The notes: generated by a model not told the origin, from the letters alone. A stretch of DNA of 64,000 bases from Streptomyces cirratus (GCF_014650775.1 NZ_BMVP01000020.1:17495-81494); one strand, 5' to 3'. Shown: positions 54,668 to 63,939, counted from the first letter of the stretch. Numbers and translations: made by a program.

Positions 54668-55543
54668 TCAGGTGCGTGGTGAGGGTGCGCCGTGGGTGCC
54701 CGCAGGTTGAACGCCGGTGTCCGTGGCGGCGGGTGGGGCGGCCCTGCTCGCGGGCAGGAAAGGGCCTGGCGGTGGCGTGTGCGGTCCGTAGGAGCGGGTG
54801 CGGGCGTAGAGCGCGGTGGTCGCCACCGCGATGGTGGAGGCGCACCACAGCAGGCCCAGGGCTGCGTGCCCGCTCCCCGGGTCGTGGTGGGTGAAGGCCG
54901 CGGCGGTGGCGGTCTGGCTGGGGCCGAACAAGGGCAGGACGACCAGCCAAGGCTGGTCGGCGCGCGGGTTGTTCAGCGGATTTTGCAGGGTCAGTTCCGC
55001 GAAGACGACCGCGATGACGAGGAACAGGCCGCTCAGTTCGCTGTTGAGGAGGGCACCCAGCATGGTGCCCAGACCGCCGTAGGCGAGGGCCGCGCAGAGT
55101 CCGGCCGTCCAGATCACGGCCGGCTGCGGCGCGCCCACGGCCATGCGCAACAGGACGGTGATCTGGGTGGCCAGTACGGCGGCGACTGCGGCCATGGCGG
55201 TGAGTCTGGCCAGCGACAGGGCGGTACGGGGGAACCCGGCCAGGATGAGGCGCTGGTCCATCTCGCGGGCCTTGTACGTCGTCATGAACATCATGAAGCC
55301 GATCACCGTGGCCGCACCGGGCAGGGTGCTGATGATCTGTGTGGCATGACTGATGTCGGTGGTGACCTCGGCGTCGACGACGGCCACGCGGAACGTGAGG
55401 GGGGTGCTCGGCAGGCACGTGCCGGAGATCCAGACCCATGCCGGGACGAAGACGACCGCCATCAGCAGGGCGAGGCGGTTGTACAGGTGGCCGAGCAGGG
55501 TCAGGCGCAGGGCGATCAGGAAGGCTTGGCTCCAGGACCTCAT
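54668..55543 (-). CDS. ABC-2-like permease
   Basis: 291 residues with six or so membrane spans: FLIALRLTLLGHLYNRLALL, AVVFVPAWVWISGTCL, TLPGAATVIGFMMFMTTYKA, LARLTAMAAVAAVLATQITV, VIWTAGLCAALAYGGLGTML, GALLNSELSGLFLVIAVVFA, and a last one near GHAALGLLWCASTIAVATTA. The EMDQRLILAGFPRTALSLAR loop fits ABC-2 permeases. The C-terminal 50 residues are Pro/Ala-rich. ATG 55543 overlaps the ATPase stop (ATGA). Third gene of the monooxygenase-ATPase-permease operon. Confidence 0.85.
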   Translation of the reverse strand: MRSWSQAFLIALRLTLLGHLYNRLALLMAVVFVPAWVWISGTCLPSTPLTFRVAVVDAEVTTDISHATQIISTLPGAATVIGFMMFMTTYKAREMDQRLILAGFPRTALSLARLTAMAAVAAVLATQITVLLRMAVGAPQPAVIWTAGLCAALAYGGLGTMLGALLNSELSGLFLVIAVVFAELTLQNPLNNPRADQPWLVVLPLFGPSQTATAAAFTHHDPGSGHAALGLLWCASTIAVATTALYARTRSYGPHTPPPGPFLPASRAAPPAATDTGVQPAGTHGAPSPRT

Positions 55544-56226
55544 GCCCTCACCTCGGCGGAGAGTACGTGGAGACGGCCGTGGCGGAGGTGATGGACGGTG
55601 TCGAAGCGTGCCCGGTCGTGCAGGAGGTGGGAGACGACGACGATCGCGCAGCCGTCGGAGCGCAGCTGCTCGGTCAGTGTCCAGAAGCGTTCGTAGGTGG
55701 TGTGATCGAAGCCTTGGTGGGGCTCGTCGAGGATCAGTAGGTCGGGTGAGTGCATCAGGGCCAAGGTGAGGTTGAGCTTCTGCCGGGTGCCGCCGCTGAG
55801 CCGGCCCGGACGACGGTGACGACTGTCGGCGTAGCCGAGGACGTCGAGAAGCTCCTCGGCCCGGGTGAGGTCGGGCAGGCGGTAGGCCGCCCGGAACAGG
55901 CGTAGGTGCTGCTCCACGGTCAGGGCGTCGTCGAGATGGATCTGCTGGGGGCAGTAGCCCAGCTTGCCCGTGCGGGTGACCTGGCCGTGGTCGGCGGCGA
56001 GCTGCCCCACCGCGATGCGCAGCAAGGTGCTCTTGCCCGCCCCGTTCTCGCCCGTCACCCCGACCAGGGCGCCTGCGGGCACGGTCAGTGTGGCGTCGGC
56101 GAGGACGGGGCTGCGGCCGTAGGTCTTGCGGACGTGGGTCAGTGTCAACCGGTCCGGCGGGGTGACCGTGAGCCTGTCCTCGCGCGGCGTACCGGGTGGG
56201 TCGGGGCGTGGGCGGCGGCACGTCAT
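55540..56226 (-). CDS. ABC-2 exporter ATPase
   Basis: 228 residues. Walker A GVTGENGAGKSTLLRIAVGQ, signature LSGGTRQKLNLTLALMHSPD, Walker B LLILDEPHQGFDHTTYERF, H-loop VVVSHLLHD; CPQQ is the Q-loop (GYCPQQIHLD). The signature LSGGTRQK is close to that of antibiotic or lantibiotic exporters. ATG 56226 overlaps the monooxygenase stop (ATGA), and its own stop overlaps the permease start. Substrate likely made or handled by the neighbouring flavin enzyme. Confidence 0.85.
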   Translation of the reverse strand: MTCRRPRPDPPGTPREDRLTVTPPDRLTLTHVRKTYGRSPVLADATLTVPAGALVGVTGENGAGKSTLLRIAVGQLAADHGQVTRTGKLGYCPQQIHLDDALTVEQHLRLFRAAYRLPDLTRAEELLDVLGYADSRHRRPGRLSGGTRQKLNLTLALMHSPDLLILDEPHQGFDHTTYERFWTLTEQLRSDGCAIVVVSHLLHDRARFDTVHHLRHGRLHVLSAEVRA

Positions 56227-57461
56227 CGGACGGGCTCCGCCGGTGCGGGCGCGGCGGCACGGCGTGGTGCGGGTACGGGTGCGGTTCGCGCGGCGATGGC
56301 ATGCGAGATGGCGCGGGCCTCCACACCTGCCTGGTAGAGGGCGCCGCTGAGGGGGTTGGTGAACCCGACGAAGTACAGGTGGGGGGCGAGCGGTGCGGTG
56401 AGTGCGCCGTGGACCAGGGGATGCCCCGACCCGTCGAGGACGCCCAGGCCGGACAGCAGGCCCTCCAGTTGGGGGCGGTAGCCGGTCGCAGCGATCACGA
56501 CGTCCGGAGTCAGGACGGAACCGTCGGCCAGGTCCACCCGTGGTCCGTCGAACCCGGTGACGGCGGCCACCGGCCGAATACGGCCGGTCCGTACGGCTTC
56601 CACGAACCCGTGGTCCAGTACGGGGTTGTTGCCCTCGCGGTGGTTGCGGGTGAACGGGCCGGTGGTCGGGCGGGGAATGCCGTGGGACGTGAGGTCTCCG
56701 ACGACGCAGCGCTGCGTCCACAGCGCCGACCGGTCGCGCCAGGCCGCCGGCAGGAACTCCGTCAAGCGCCCGAGCGCGTGCCAGCGGCTGGAGTCGCGGG
56801 GCAAGATGTTCGGTGGGGTCCGCACGGCGATCCACACCTGCTTGGCGCCCTGCCGTGCCAAGGCGGTGGCGATCTCGGTGCCGCTGTTGCCGGCGCCCAC
56901 CACCAGCACCGACCGGCCCCGGTACGCGGCGGGGCCGCGGTAGCCCGCCGCGTGCAGGAACAGGCCATTGTAAGAGTCCAGCCCGGGCCAGTCGGGCAGG
57001 TGCGGGGTCCGGCAACGTCCGGTGGCGATCACCACCGCCCGTGCGGCGATCGGGCCCCGGCCGGTGTGCACCCGCCACCGCACGCCCGCGCCACCGGCAC
57101 CGCCGGCCTCCGGTGCGGGTCCCGTCGAGGCAGCCTCGATCCGCTCGACCGGAACGTTGAGCCGGACGCGCAGACGGTGGTGGCTGCGGTATGCCTCTAG
57201 GTAATCGACGAAGGCGTCTCGTCCCACCCAGGTTCCCGAGCCACGGGGCAGAGCCAGACCGGGCAGATGGGATCCGCTCCGGGCGGTGTGGAGGCTCAAG
57301 TGGTCGTAGCGCTTGGCCCAGCTCACGCCCACCTGCTCCCCGCGCTCCAGCACCACGGCGGGGACGCCCACCCTCTGCAGCATCGCAGCGGTCGCCAGAC
57401 CACTGGGGCCGGCTCCGATGACCACTGCGGGGGCAGTGTCCGTACGAGCTTCGTCGGGCAT
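56223..57461 (-). CDS. Flavin-containing monooxygenase (YUCCA/FMO-like)
   Basis: 412 residues. FAD site GAGPSGLATAAML near residue 17, the motif DHLSLHTARSGSHLPGLALP, and NADPH site LVVGAGNSGTEIATALARQG. FMO-type fingerprint-like RTPPNILPRDSSRWHALGRL and the late ATGYRPQLEGLLSGL. Such enzymes N- or S-oxygenate or hydroxylate small molecules (indole-pyruvate monooxygenases among them). First of three coupled genes with an ABC ATPase and permease; GAGAG lies before ATG 57461. Suggests tailoring or detoxification then export. Confidence 0.85.
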   Translation of the reverse strand: MPDEARTDTAPAVVIGAGPSGLATAAMLQRVGVPAVVLERGEQVGVSWAKRYDHLSLHTARSGSHLPGLALPRGSGTWVGRDAFVDYLEAYRSHHRLRVRLNVPVERIEAASTGPAPEAGGAGGAGVRWRVHTGRGPIAARAVVIATGRCRTPHLPDWPGLDSYNGLFLHAAGYRGPAAYRGRSVLVVGAGNSGTEIATALARQGAKQVWIAVRTPPNILPRDSSRWHALGRLTEFLPAAWRDRSALWTQRCVVGDLTSHGIPRPTTGPFTRNHREGNNPVLDHGFVEAVRTGRIRPVAAVTGFDGPRVDLADGSVLTPDVVIAATGYRPQLEGLLSGLGVLDGSGHPLVHGALTAPLAPHLYFVGFTNPLSGALYQAGVEARAISHAIAARTAPVPAPRRAAAPAPAEPVR

Positions 57462-57628
57462 GGGCAGTGCTCTCGCCGCCTTGTGTGCGCACCCTCGCGG
57501 TCGGTGGTCCGGTGTGATCGTAGCGATGCCACGGAGCCCGAGCCGCGAGGGTGGGACGGTAGCCGAGAGCAGGAACGATTACTCCTCACCCTGATGGAGC
57601 AATGCCGTGGCGACGGGCAACCGGCGCC

Positions 57629-58630
57629 CTACGGCCTCCAGTCGGCCTCCAGGTCATGGGAGTCGGTCTTGGTGAGCTGGGTCAGTGCGGTGCCGTCGGC
57701 CCGTACCACGTAGAGGTGTTCGGGGTCCGCGTCGTCGGCACCGCCTCTGGTGAAGACCAGGCGGCTGCCGTCCGGCGACCAGGAGGGGTACTTGTCGTTG
57801 AGGCGGCCCGTGGTGATGCGGTGCACTCCGGTGCCGTCGGGGCGGACGAGGTAGAGGTGGGCAAAGCCGGAGGAGTCCAAGCGGCTGAAGGCGATGCGGT
57901 CGCTGTGTGACCAGTCGGGCGTCCAGTCGTGGGAGTCAGGCCCCGTTACCGCCGTCTGGACCAGGCTGGACAGCCGGATCCGCATGATCCTGCTGTGTCC
58001 GCCCGTGTCGGCGCGGTTGAACGCCAGGGACTTGCCGTCCGGGGACCACGTCGGGTGGAGGTCGTCCGCCGCGATGTGGGTGAGCCTGGTGGCGGGAGTG
58101 CCGTCGATGTCGGCGACATAGATCTCGCGCTGCTTGCCGACCGGCTTGGCGTAGGCGATCCGCTTGCCGTCGGGGGACCACGCCGGGTCGGAGGCGCCCT
58201 CGGTGCCCGGGACGGGCTTCAAGTCGCCGCCCGTGGTCTTCATCGTCCAGATGCCGTCGACGGCTCCGCCGGCTCCGTAACGGACGAAGGCCACCCGCGT
58301 GCCGTCGGGGGACCAGCTGGGCATGACGTCGCTGACGGTGGACGTGTGGGTGAGGTTGATGGACGTGCCGCCACCGGGGGAGATCGCGTAGAGGTCTTCC
58401 GTGGGCGCTGCCGAGGTGTAGCGGGCGAAGACGATCGGGTGGTCTCCCGCCGCCCCGCCGGCTCCTGCGGCCCCCACGGTGAGTGGTGCGGTCACGGCGA
58501 TCGCCGTTGCGGCCAGCGCCGCCCGGCGACACCGCGTCGTGCCGTTCGCGCCGGTCCGGCCGATTCCTCGGACTCTTCCGGCGAATCTGCCCCGGCCGAC
58601 GCGGCCTTGTTGCTGTGTCAAGGTCTCCAC
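57629..58630 (-). CDS. Secreted TolB-like beta-propeller protein
   Basis: 333 residues from GTG 58630 with GGAGGGATCGGG upstream. A signal peptide (AALAATAIAVTAPLTVGAAG) precedes a beta-propeller with repeated WSPDG blades: MPSWSPDGTRVAFVRYG, PAWSPDGKRIAYAKP, PTWSPDGKSLAFNRA, PDWSHSDRIAFSR, PSWSPDGSRLVFTRG. Six or so blades as in TolB C-domain/WD40-like PD40 proteins. Likely binds a partner at the cell surface; function unknown. A longer frame upstream (to 58735) has no ribosome site. Confidence 0.8.
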   Translation of the reverse strand: METLTQQQGRVGRGRFAGRVRGIGRTGANGTTRCRRAALAATAIAVTAPLTVGAAGAGGAAGDHPIVFARYTSAAPTEDLYAISPGGGTSINLTHTSTVSDVMPSWSPDGTRVAFVRYGAGGAVDGIWTMKTTGGDLKPVPGTEGASDPAWSPDGKRIAYAKPVGKQREIYVADIDGTPATRLTHIAADDLHPTWSPDGKSLAFNRADTGGHSRIMRIRLSSLVQTAVTGPDSHDWTPDWSHSDRIAFSRLDSSGFAHLYLVRPDGTGVHRITTGRLNDKYPSWSPDGSRLVFTRGGADDADPEHLYVVRADGTALTQLTKTDSHDLEADWRP

Positions 58631-59032
58631 CCCGATCCCTCCTTGCGGCTGCTGCGGGCCGCTGCGGCCCGTAACATCCCATCGATGGGCCTTGGGGGGA
58701 AGCACAGGCACCAGGCGGTACGAGCTCTGTGACATGTTCCGTACGACACCGTCACATGCGGTGCGTGATCGCCCCTTTACCCGCCAGTCGCCCGGTGACG
58801 GCGACTTGGCACCAGCCGTCCCGCCGGCTCGCGGGGGTTACCCCTGCTGTCGGGGACCGCTGCCTGGTCTGCACTTCGGCCTGCTGCCCCGATGGCCCGG
58901 GCGTCGCGTGCTCGGCATGGCCGGGCTTACACAGCACCGTTTTCCGCCTGTTCGGACTGGGTCCGCAAGGCCCTCAAGCGCGACGCCTGATCTCTGCAAC
59001 CGTCCACCCGGCCCGCGCCGGGTTGGCACCGC
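58631..59032. other. No recognisable gene (402 bp)
   Basis: Upstream region of the beta-propeller gene. Open frames here are shadow-like. Nothing recognised. Confidence 0.4.
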
Positions 59033-59476
59033 TCAGGGCGCCTCGACCAGCGGGGGCTCCCCCATCGGGGCGGTCAAGGCCCGGCGAAGGGCGTCGACGG
59101 CGTCGGCACCGATGCGTTCCGTCAGGACGCCTTCGATGACGGCGAGGGTGTCCTGGGCTCGTCGGTGCACACGGGCGCCTTCCGCGGTCGGGCGGATCAG
59201 GCGGCTGCGTGCGGAGGCGGGATCGGACGTCTGCTCCAGCATTCTCATGCCGATGAGAACGTGGACGGCCTGGTGGGCGGTCTGGCGGGTGACGCCCATC
59301 CGGCGCGCGAGCTCCGAGACCGTGGTGCCCCCTTCGTCCAGGGCGGCGAAGACGGCCGCCTGCCCGACGGTGACCGGCTGCTCTCCGGCGGCCCGCATGC
59401 TGGCCAGCAACGCGTCGTCGAACCAGCGCTTGGCCTCGGTGAGCAGCTGGGGCAGGTTGCGTGCGGGGGTGGCCAT
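59033..59476 (-). CDS. MarR-family regulator
   Basis: 147 residues with MarR helices: PQLLTEAKRWFDDALLASMR, VTVGQAAVFAALDEGGTTVS, ELARRMGVTRQTAHQAVHVL, IGMRMLEQTSDPASARSRLI, RPTAEGARVHRRAQDTLAVI. Divergent from a cupin dioxygenase with a strong palindrome in between, so it likely represses both until a phenolic or other ligand binds. ATG 59476. Confidence 0.9.
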   Translation of the reverse strand: MATPARNLPQLLTEAKRWFDDALLASMRAAGEQPVTVGQAAVFAALDEGGTTVSELARRMGVTRQTAHQAVHVLIGMRMLEQTSDPASARSRLIRPTAEGARVHRRAQDTLAVIEGVLTERIGADAVDALRRALTAPMGEPPLVEAP

Positions 59477-59536
59477 GGTTCCTCACGGGGCGACGGGGTT
59501 CCGAGCATAGCGACCGCCCGGGACCACCCGATGCCG

Positions 59537-59557
59537 AATGTCAGGTACCCTGACATT
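59537..59557. promoter_or_regulatory. Probable MarR operator
   Basis: AATGTCAGG-tac-CCTGACATT: perfect 9-bp arms around 3 bases. It lies between the divergent marR and cupin genes, 27 bases before the cupin start. Confidence 0.7.
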
Positions 59558-59584
59558 CATTGCATCGTCGCATCGGAGGTCCCC

Positions 59585-60160
59585 ATGACCATGGAGTTCA
59601 CCCGTCCCAGTCACCGGCTTCCGCGCCGCCGAGGGTCGCGGATACCGGCGGAGCCCGGGAAGCCGTACTTCATCGAGAAGGGACTCGGCGACCGCGCCCA
59701 CCTGTTCACCGACCTGGTCACCGTCTACGCCGGTGGTGAGCAGACGGAGAACACCTTCAACTTCTTCACCGTCGAGGGGCCCGAGGGCGACGTGATCCCG
59801 GCTCACGTCCACTCCGACACGTACGAGGTCTTCTACATCACCGACGGCGCGGTGCGGCTGTTCGTCGAGGACGTGGAGGGACAGCAGTACGAAAGGCTGC
59901 TCAGGGCCGGCGACTTCGGGTTCGTGCCGAAGAACTGCCCGCACGCCTATCGCATCGAACGCCACCACAGCCGGGTCGTGGGCGTCGCCGCAGGTCCCGG
60001 TGGCACCTTCGAGCGGTTCTTCGAGAACTTGGGCGTGCCGACCGAGGAACTCGGCCTCCCGTCCGAGCCGTACGTACCCGGACCGCACCAGTTCGCCACG
60101 GTGCCACAGCGGTACGACGTGCGCTTCCTGCCTGAACACCAGTGGCGCACCGGGAGTTGA
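59585..60160 (+). CDS. Cupin dioxygenase (quercetin 2,3-dioxygenase type)
   Basis: 191 residues of one cupin barrel. Cupin 1 motif PAHVHSDTYEVFYITDGAVR supplies two His and a Glu metal ligand; cupin 2 motif FVPKNCPHAYRI supplies a further His. Other marks: NTFNFFTVEGPEGDVIPAHV, EGQQYERLLRAGDFGFVP, and TFERFFENLGVPTEELGLPS. It resembles quercetinase-like enzymes; the true aromatic substrate is unknown. GGAGG lies 5-9 bases before ATG 59585. Divergent from a MarR repressor with a palindrome between. Confidence 0.85.
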   Translation: MTMEFTRPSHRLPRRRGSRIPAEPGKPYFIEKGLGDRAHLFTDLVTVYAGGEQTENTFNFFTVEGPEGDVIPAHVHSDTYEVFYITDGAVRLFVEDVEGQQYERLLRAGDFGFVPKNCPHAYRIERHHSRVVGVAAGPGGTFERFFENLGVPTEELGLPSEPYVPGPHQFATVPQRYDVRFLPEHQWRTGS

Positions 60161-60611
60161 TCCCGCGCCGCGCTCAGAAGACGCCGGTCGGCCGGCCCGT
60201 GTCCGGTCCGGCCGAGCAGCGGCGCACACAACGGCACACCCGGGCCTCTGCCGCGACCGGCACTGCGGGTCGGAGGGTCAGGCTTTCGGCCGTCGGAAGC
60301 GGCGTCGGTGCTGCACGACTCCACCGGCCTCCGCGCCGCGACCCCAGTGAGGACCCTCGGGTCCTCGGCAACACGCCGACGCGCCTCCCGTCATCGGGGG
60401 CCGCCGCACCGACCGGCCTCCGCGCGGCGGCCGCCCAGGTCACTTCGAAGTGGAGGCACTGACGGCACGACAGCTGCCGGGCGGGGCGGGGGCGCTGTCA
60501 CAAGGTCTTCATGTCCCGTGCATGGTCTGGCCGCGCCGGACCGCGCATGATCGGCGCACACGCGCGGCCCGCGCCCCGCACCCCAAGCCCCCATCCGAGG
60601 AGCACTCCGCC
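60161..60611. other. No recognisable gene (451 bp)
   Basis: Upstream of the sulfatase; frames are Arg/Pro/Gly-rich shadows. Nothing recognised. Confidence 0.4.
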
Positions 60612-62696
60612 ATGCCCAGCCGCCGTACGTTCCTCGCCGGTTCGACCGCCGCGCTCGGCGTCACCGCCCCGGCCGCAGCCGTACCGGTGGCACGGGCCGC
60701 CGCTCCGACGGCGCTCCCCGAGCCGACGGCCGTCACCGGCACCCGGCCGCCGAACCTCGTCGTGGTCCTCGCCGACGACCTCGGCTACGGCGAACTCGGC
60801 GCGTACGGGCAGAAACTGATCACCACCCCCCGCCTTGACCGGCTCGCCGCCGAGGGGCTGCGCTTCACCGACGCCTACTCCACCGCGGCCGTCTGCGCCC
60901 CTTCACGAGGTTCCCTCCTCACCGGACTCCACACCGGCCACGCCACGGTCCGCGCCAACCCGTCCTCCGGTGGCCAGGGCTCCCTCACCGCCGCCGACAC
61001 CACCTTCGCGCAGGTGCTGCGGGCACGCGGCTACCGCACCGCCGTGATCGGCAAGTGGGGCTTCGGTCCGGAGGCCGCCGGCCAGGACAGCCACCCGGCC
61101 GCCCGCGGCTTCGAGGAGTTCTACGGGTACATCGACCACGGCCATGCCCACCAGTACTACCCCGAGTACCTCTGGCACAACGACACGAAGGAGGCCATCC
61201 CCGCCAACGCCGGCGGCGCCAAGGCCGTGTACGCGCCCGACCTGCTGGAGCAGCACGCCCTGGAATTCATCGGCAACCACGCCGAGGAACCGTTCCTGCT
61301 CCTGCTCACCCCGAACGTCCCGCACGCCCCCAGCGACATCCCCGACACCGGCGCCTACGCGGACCGCACCTGGACGGCCGCCAACAAGGGGCACGCCGCG
61401 CAGGTGACCTACTTCGACGCGCTGGTCGGCAAGGTCGTCGACCGGCTGCGCGCCCTGGGGCTGGAGCAGGACACCGTCCTCCTCGTCACCAGCGACAACG
61501 GCCCCCACGAGGAGGGCGGCGTCAACCCCGACCTGTTCGACGCGAACGGTCCCCTGCGCGGGTACAAGCGCAACCTCTACGAGGGCGGCGTACGCATCCC
61601 CCTCATCGCCTGGGGCCCCGGCCGCGTCCGGCAGGGCACCAGCGACCGCCCCACCCCGCTGACCGACGTCCTGCCGACCCTGGCCGAACTCGGAGGCGCC
61701 CCCGCCCCCACCGACGTGGACGGGCTGTCGGCCGCCCCCCTGCTCGCCGGCAGCCCCGACTCCGCCCGCCACGGGCACCTGTACTGGTTCCGCGACGAAC
61801 TGGGCGTCACCAGCCGGGCCGACGCCCAGGACGCCAAACGTGCCACCTGGCTCGCCGAGGCCGTCCGCCGCGACAACTGGAAAGCCGTGCGCTTCGCTCC
61901 CCAACGCGATCACGACCTTCCCGACGCGCAGTGGCAGGTCGAGCTGTACGACCTGGCCGCCGACCTGGGTGAGAGCCGTGACCTCGCCACCGCGTACCCG
62001 GCGAGGGTCACGGAGCTGGTCGCCCTGATGCGCTCCTCCTGGAAGGACTCGTATCCGCGCGTCCCCTTCGGGACCCGCCTGACGCTGCCCGCCCTCGCCG
62101 TCCCCGGCGAGGCGTTCACCGCGACCGCCACCCTGGACAACGGCTCCTCCCGTGCCTGGGCCGCCGTCTCACTCGACCTGCGGGTCCCCGCCGGATGGAC
62201 GGTGGCGCCCGCCTCCCGGGCCACGGCGGAACAGCTCCCCGCGGGCGGCCGGCTCACCACCTCCTGGCGGGTCACCCCGCCCGCGAACGCCTCGCCCGCG
62301 ACCGCGTGGACGCTCACCGCGGAGGGCGGCGCCCTCGCCCCCGGCGGTCCGGTCCGCTACCCGGCGACGGGCACCGTCCCCACCCCGCCGCCCGCCCCCA
62401 CCCGCGACTCCTACCTCTCCGACCTCGCCTGGATCAGCGCCGCGAACGGTTGGGGGCCGGTGGAGCGCGATGCGTCGAACGGCAAGAACGCCGCCGCGGA
62501 CGGACCGCCGATCTCCTTCGGCGGGACCGTCTACCCCAAGGGCCTCGGTGTCCACGCGCCCAGCGACATCGCCTACCACCTCGGCGGGGCCGCCGTACGG
62601 TTCACCGCGCTCGTCGGAATCGACGACTTCTCCGCGAAGCAGAGCGCGCTGGGAGCCACCCGAGCCAAGGTCTACGGCGACGCCGTCTCCTGCTGA
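60612..62696 (+). CDS. Tat-exported sulfatase with NPCBM domain, frameshifted
   Basis: 694 residues as read. Tat signal PSRRTFLAGSTAALGVTAPA. Sulfatase core with metal Asp pair VVVLADDLGYGELGAYG (55-56) and formylglycine site CAPSR at 95-99 in TAAVCAPSRGSLLTG. Further motifs: GKWGFGPEAAG, ITDNGPHEEG-like TSDNGPHEEG, and PLIAWGPG. After about residue 515 comes an Ig-like linker and an NPCBM (novel putative carbohydrate-binding) domain: YLSDLAWISAANGWGPVERD, GLGVHAPSDIAYHLGG. A one-base deletion near 62687 stops the frame at GDAVSC; in the next frame the domain continues to 62848 (GGPVAVDLDVRGVRVLRLVV, NRTSFDHTSWAMARV). GAGGAG precedes ATG 60612. Paired with an FGE gene on the other strand. Confidence 0.85.
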   Translation: MPSRRTFLAGSTAALGVTAPAAAVPVARAAAPTALPEPTAVTGTRPPNLVVVLADDLGYGELGAYGQKLITTPRLDRLAAEGLRFTDAYSTAAVCAPSRGSLLTGLHTGHATVRANPSSGGQGSLTAADTTFAQVLRARGYRTAVIGKWGFGPEAAGQDSHPAARGFEEFYGYIDHGHAHQYYPEYLWHNDTKEAIPANAGGAKAVYAPDLLEQHALEFIGNHAEEPFLLLLTPNVPHAPSDIPDTGAYADRTWTAANKGHAAQVTYFDALVGKVVDRLRALGLEQDTVLLVTSDNGPHEEGGVNPDLFDANGPLRGYKRNLYEGGVRIPLIAWGPGRVRQGTSDRPTPLTDVLPTLAELGGAPAPTDVDGLSAAPLLAGSPDSARHGHLYWFRDELGVTSRADAQDAKRATWLAEAVRRDNWKAVRFAPQRDHDLPDAQWQVELYDLAADLGESRDLATAYPARVTELVALMRSSWKDSYPRVPFGTRLTLPALAVPGEAFTATATLDNGSSRAWAAVSLDLRVPAGWTVAPASRATAEQLPAGGRLTTSWRVTPPANASPATAWTLTAEGGALAPGGPVRYPATGTVPTPPPAPTRDSYLSDLAWISAANGWGPVERDASNGKNAAADGPPISFGGTVYPKGLGVHAPSDIAYHLGGAAVRFTALVGIDDFSAKQSALGATRAKVYGDAVSC

Positions 62697-62834
62697 CCAC
62701 ACCGACCCTCACGGCCGCCGGGGGCCCGGTGGCCGTCGACCTGGACGTGCGCGGCGTACGCGTCCTGCGGCTGGTGGTCGAGGACGCGAACAACCGCACG
62801 TCCTTCGACCACACCTCCTGGGCCATGGCCCGCG

Positions 62835-63785
62835 TCACCGTCTCCTGAACCGGAAGGGGTCCTGTGCGGGGTCCGCGGCCACCCTGAAGCCGATGTTCCC
62901 CGTCGAGCTGTCCGGCGTGTTCGAGCTGCGGGCCGCGACGCGGTAGCGGTTGCAGTAGGAGTCGTGACACAGGTAGGAGCCCCCGCGCATCGCGCGGGAG
63001 GATTCCTCGCCCGGGGTGAACCAGTCCGCGCACCACTCCCAGACGTTGCCGACGGTGTTGTAGAGGCCGAAGCCGTTGGGCCGGAAGGACGTCACGGGGG
63101 CGGTGGAGACGTATCCGCCGGCGTCGGCGACGGCGTCCGCGTCGAGCAGCGGGAACTCCCCCTGCCAGATGTTGCACATGGGCCGGCCGCCGGGAGTCAG
63201 CTCGTCACCCCACGGGTAGCGCCGCTGCTCCAGGCCGCCACGGGCGGCGTACTCCCACTCGGCCTCGGTGGGGAGACGGGTGCCGGACCAGGCGCAGTAG
63301 GCGCGGGCGTCGTTCCAGGAGACATGGACGACGGGGTGGTCCTGCCGGCCCGCCACGTCGCTGCCGGGCCCTTCGGGACTCCGCCAGGACGCCCCCTGCA
63401 CGGCCCGCCACCAGGGGACGGCCCGCACGGGCGGTGAGACGGCGGCGACCTCGTCGGAGAGGAAGGCGCCGAAGGTGAAGGAGTACCCGAACCGCTCCGC
63501 CTCGGTCGTGTGCCCCGTGGCCTCGACGAATGCGCCGTACTGGGCGTTGGTCACGGCCGTGGCGGCCATCTGGAACGGCTCCACGGCGACCTCGCGGACC
63601 GGCCCCTCGGCATCGGAGGGGAAGCCGTCGGGGGCGTCGGTGCCCATGAGGAAGCGGCCGCCGGGAAGCGCGAGCAGCTGCCGGGCCGCCCGAGAGGGCG
63701 CCGCCGCGGGTGGCGGCGGCGCGAGGTCGAACGTGGCAGCGGGGGTGGAGGCGTGTGCGTGGCCGGGAGTGCAGCATGCGGGCAT
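62835..63785 (-). CDS. Formylglycine-generating enzyme (SUMF1/FGE family)
   Basis: 316 residues. FGE marks: GRFLMGTDAPDGFPSDAEGP, AATAVTNAQYGAFVEATGHT, VVHVSWNDARAYCAWSGTRL, PTEAEWEYAARGGLEQRRYP, and the active-site cysteine pair SYLCHDSYCNRYRVAARSSN. FGE oxidises the CxPxR cysteine of sulfatases to formylglycine. Converges on the sulfatase at 60.6 kb, whose shifted C-terminus overlaps this gene by about 14 bases. So enzyme and its activator are neighbours. ATG 63785. Confidence 0.9.
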   Translation of the reverse strand: MPACCTPGHAHASTPAATFDLAPPPPAAAPSRAARQLLALPGGRFLMGTDAPDGFPSDAEGPVREVAVEPFQMAATAVTNAQYGAFVEATGHTTEAERFGYSFTFGAFLSDEVAAVSPPVRAVPWWRAVQGASWRSPEGPGSDVAGRQDHPVVHVSWNDARAYCAWSGTRLPTEAEWEYAARGGLEQRRYPWGDELTPGGRPMCNIWQGEFPLLDADAVADAGGYVSTAPVTSFRPNGFGLYNTVGNVWEWCADWFTPGEESSRAMRGGSYLCHDSYCNRYRVAARSSNTPDSSTGNIGFRVAADPAQDPFRFRRR

Positions 63786-63854
63786 GTCGGCTCCGTCGGA
63801 AGAGGGCGTTCGTCGTACCGGGTCGCCGGTTTCGAGGTCGCCCGGTCCGGCGGT

Positions 63855-63906
63855 CCGGCTCCCGCGACGAGCGCCCCCACGGTGGGCGCCCGCGTCGTGG
63901 AGCCGG
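63855..63906. terminator. Long imperfect hairpin
   Basis: CCGGCTCC...GGAGCCGG with inner arms CGACGAGCGCCC / GGGCGCCCGCGTCG form a near-continuous stem. It lies between the partial gene at the right edge (minus strand) and the FGE gene, and likely ends the former. Confidence 0.6.
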
Positions 63907-63939
63907 TGCTGCCGCCCTCCGGACCGGGCTCCTCAGGCC

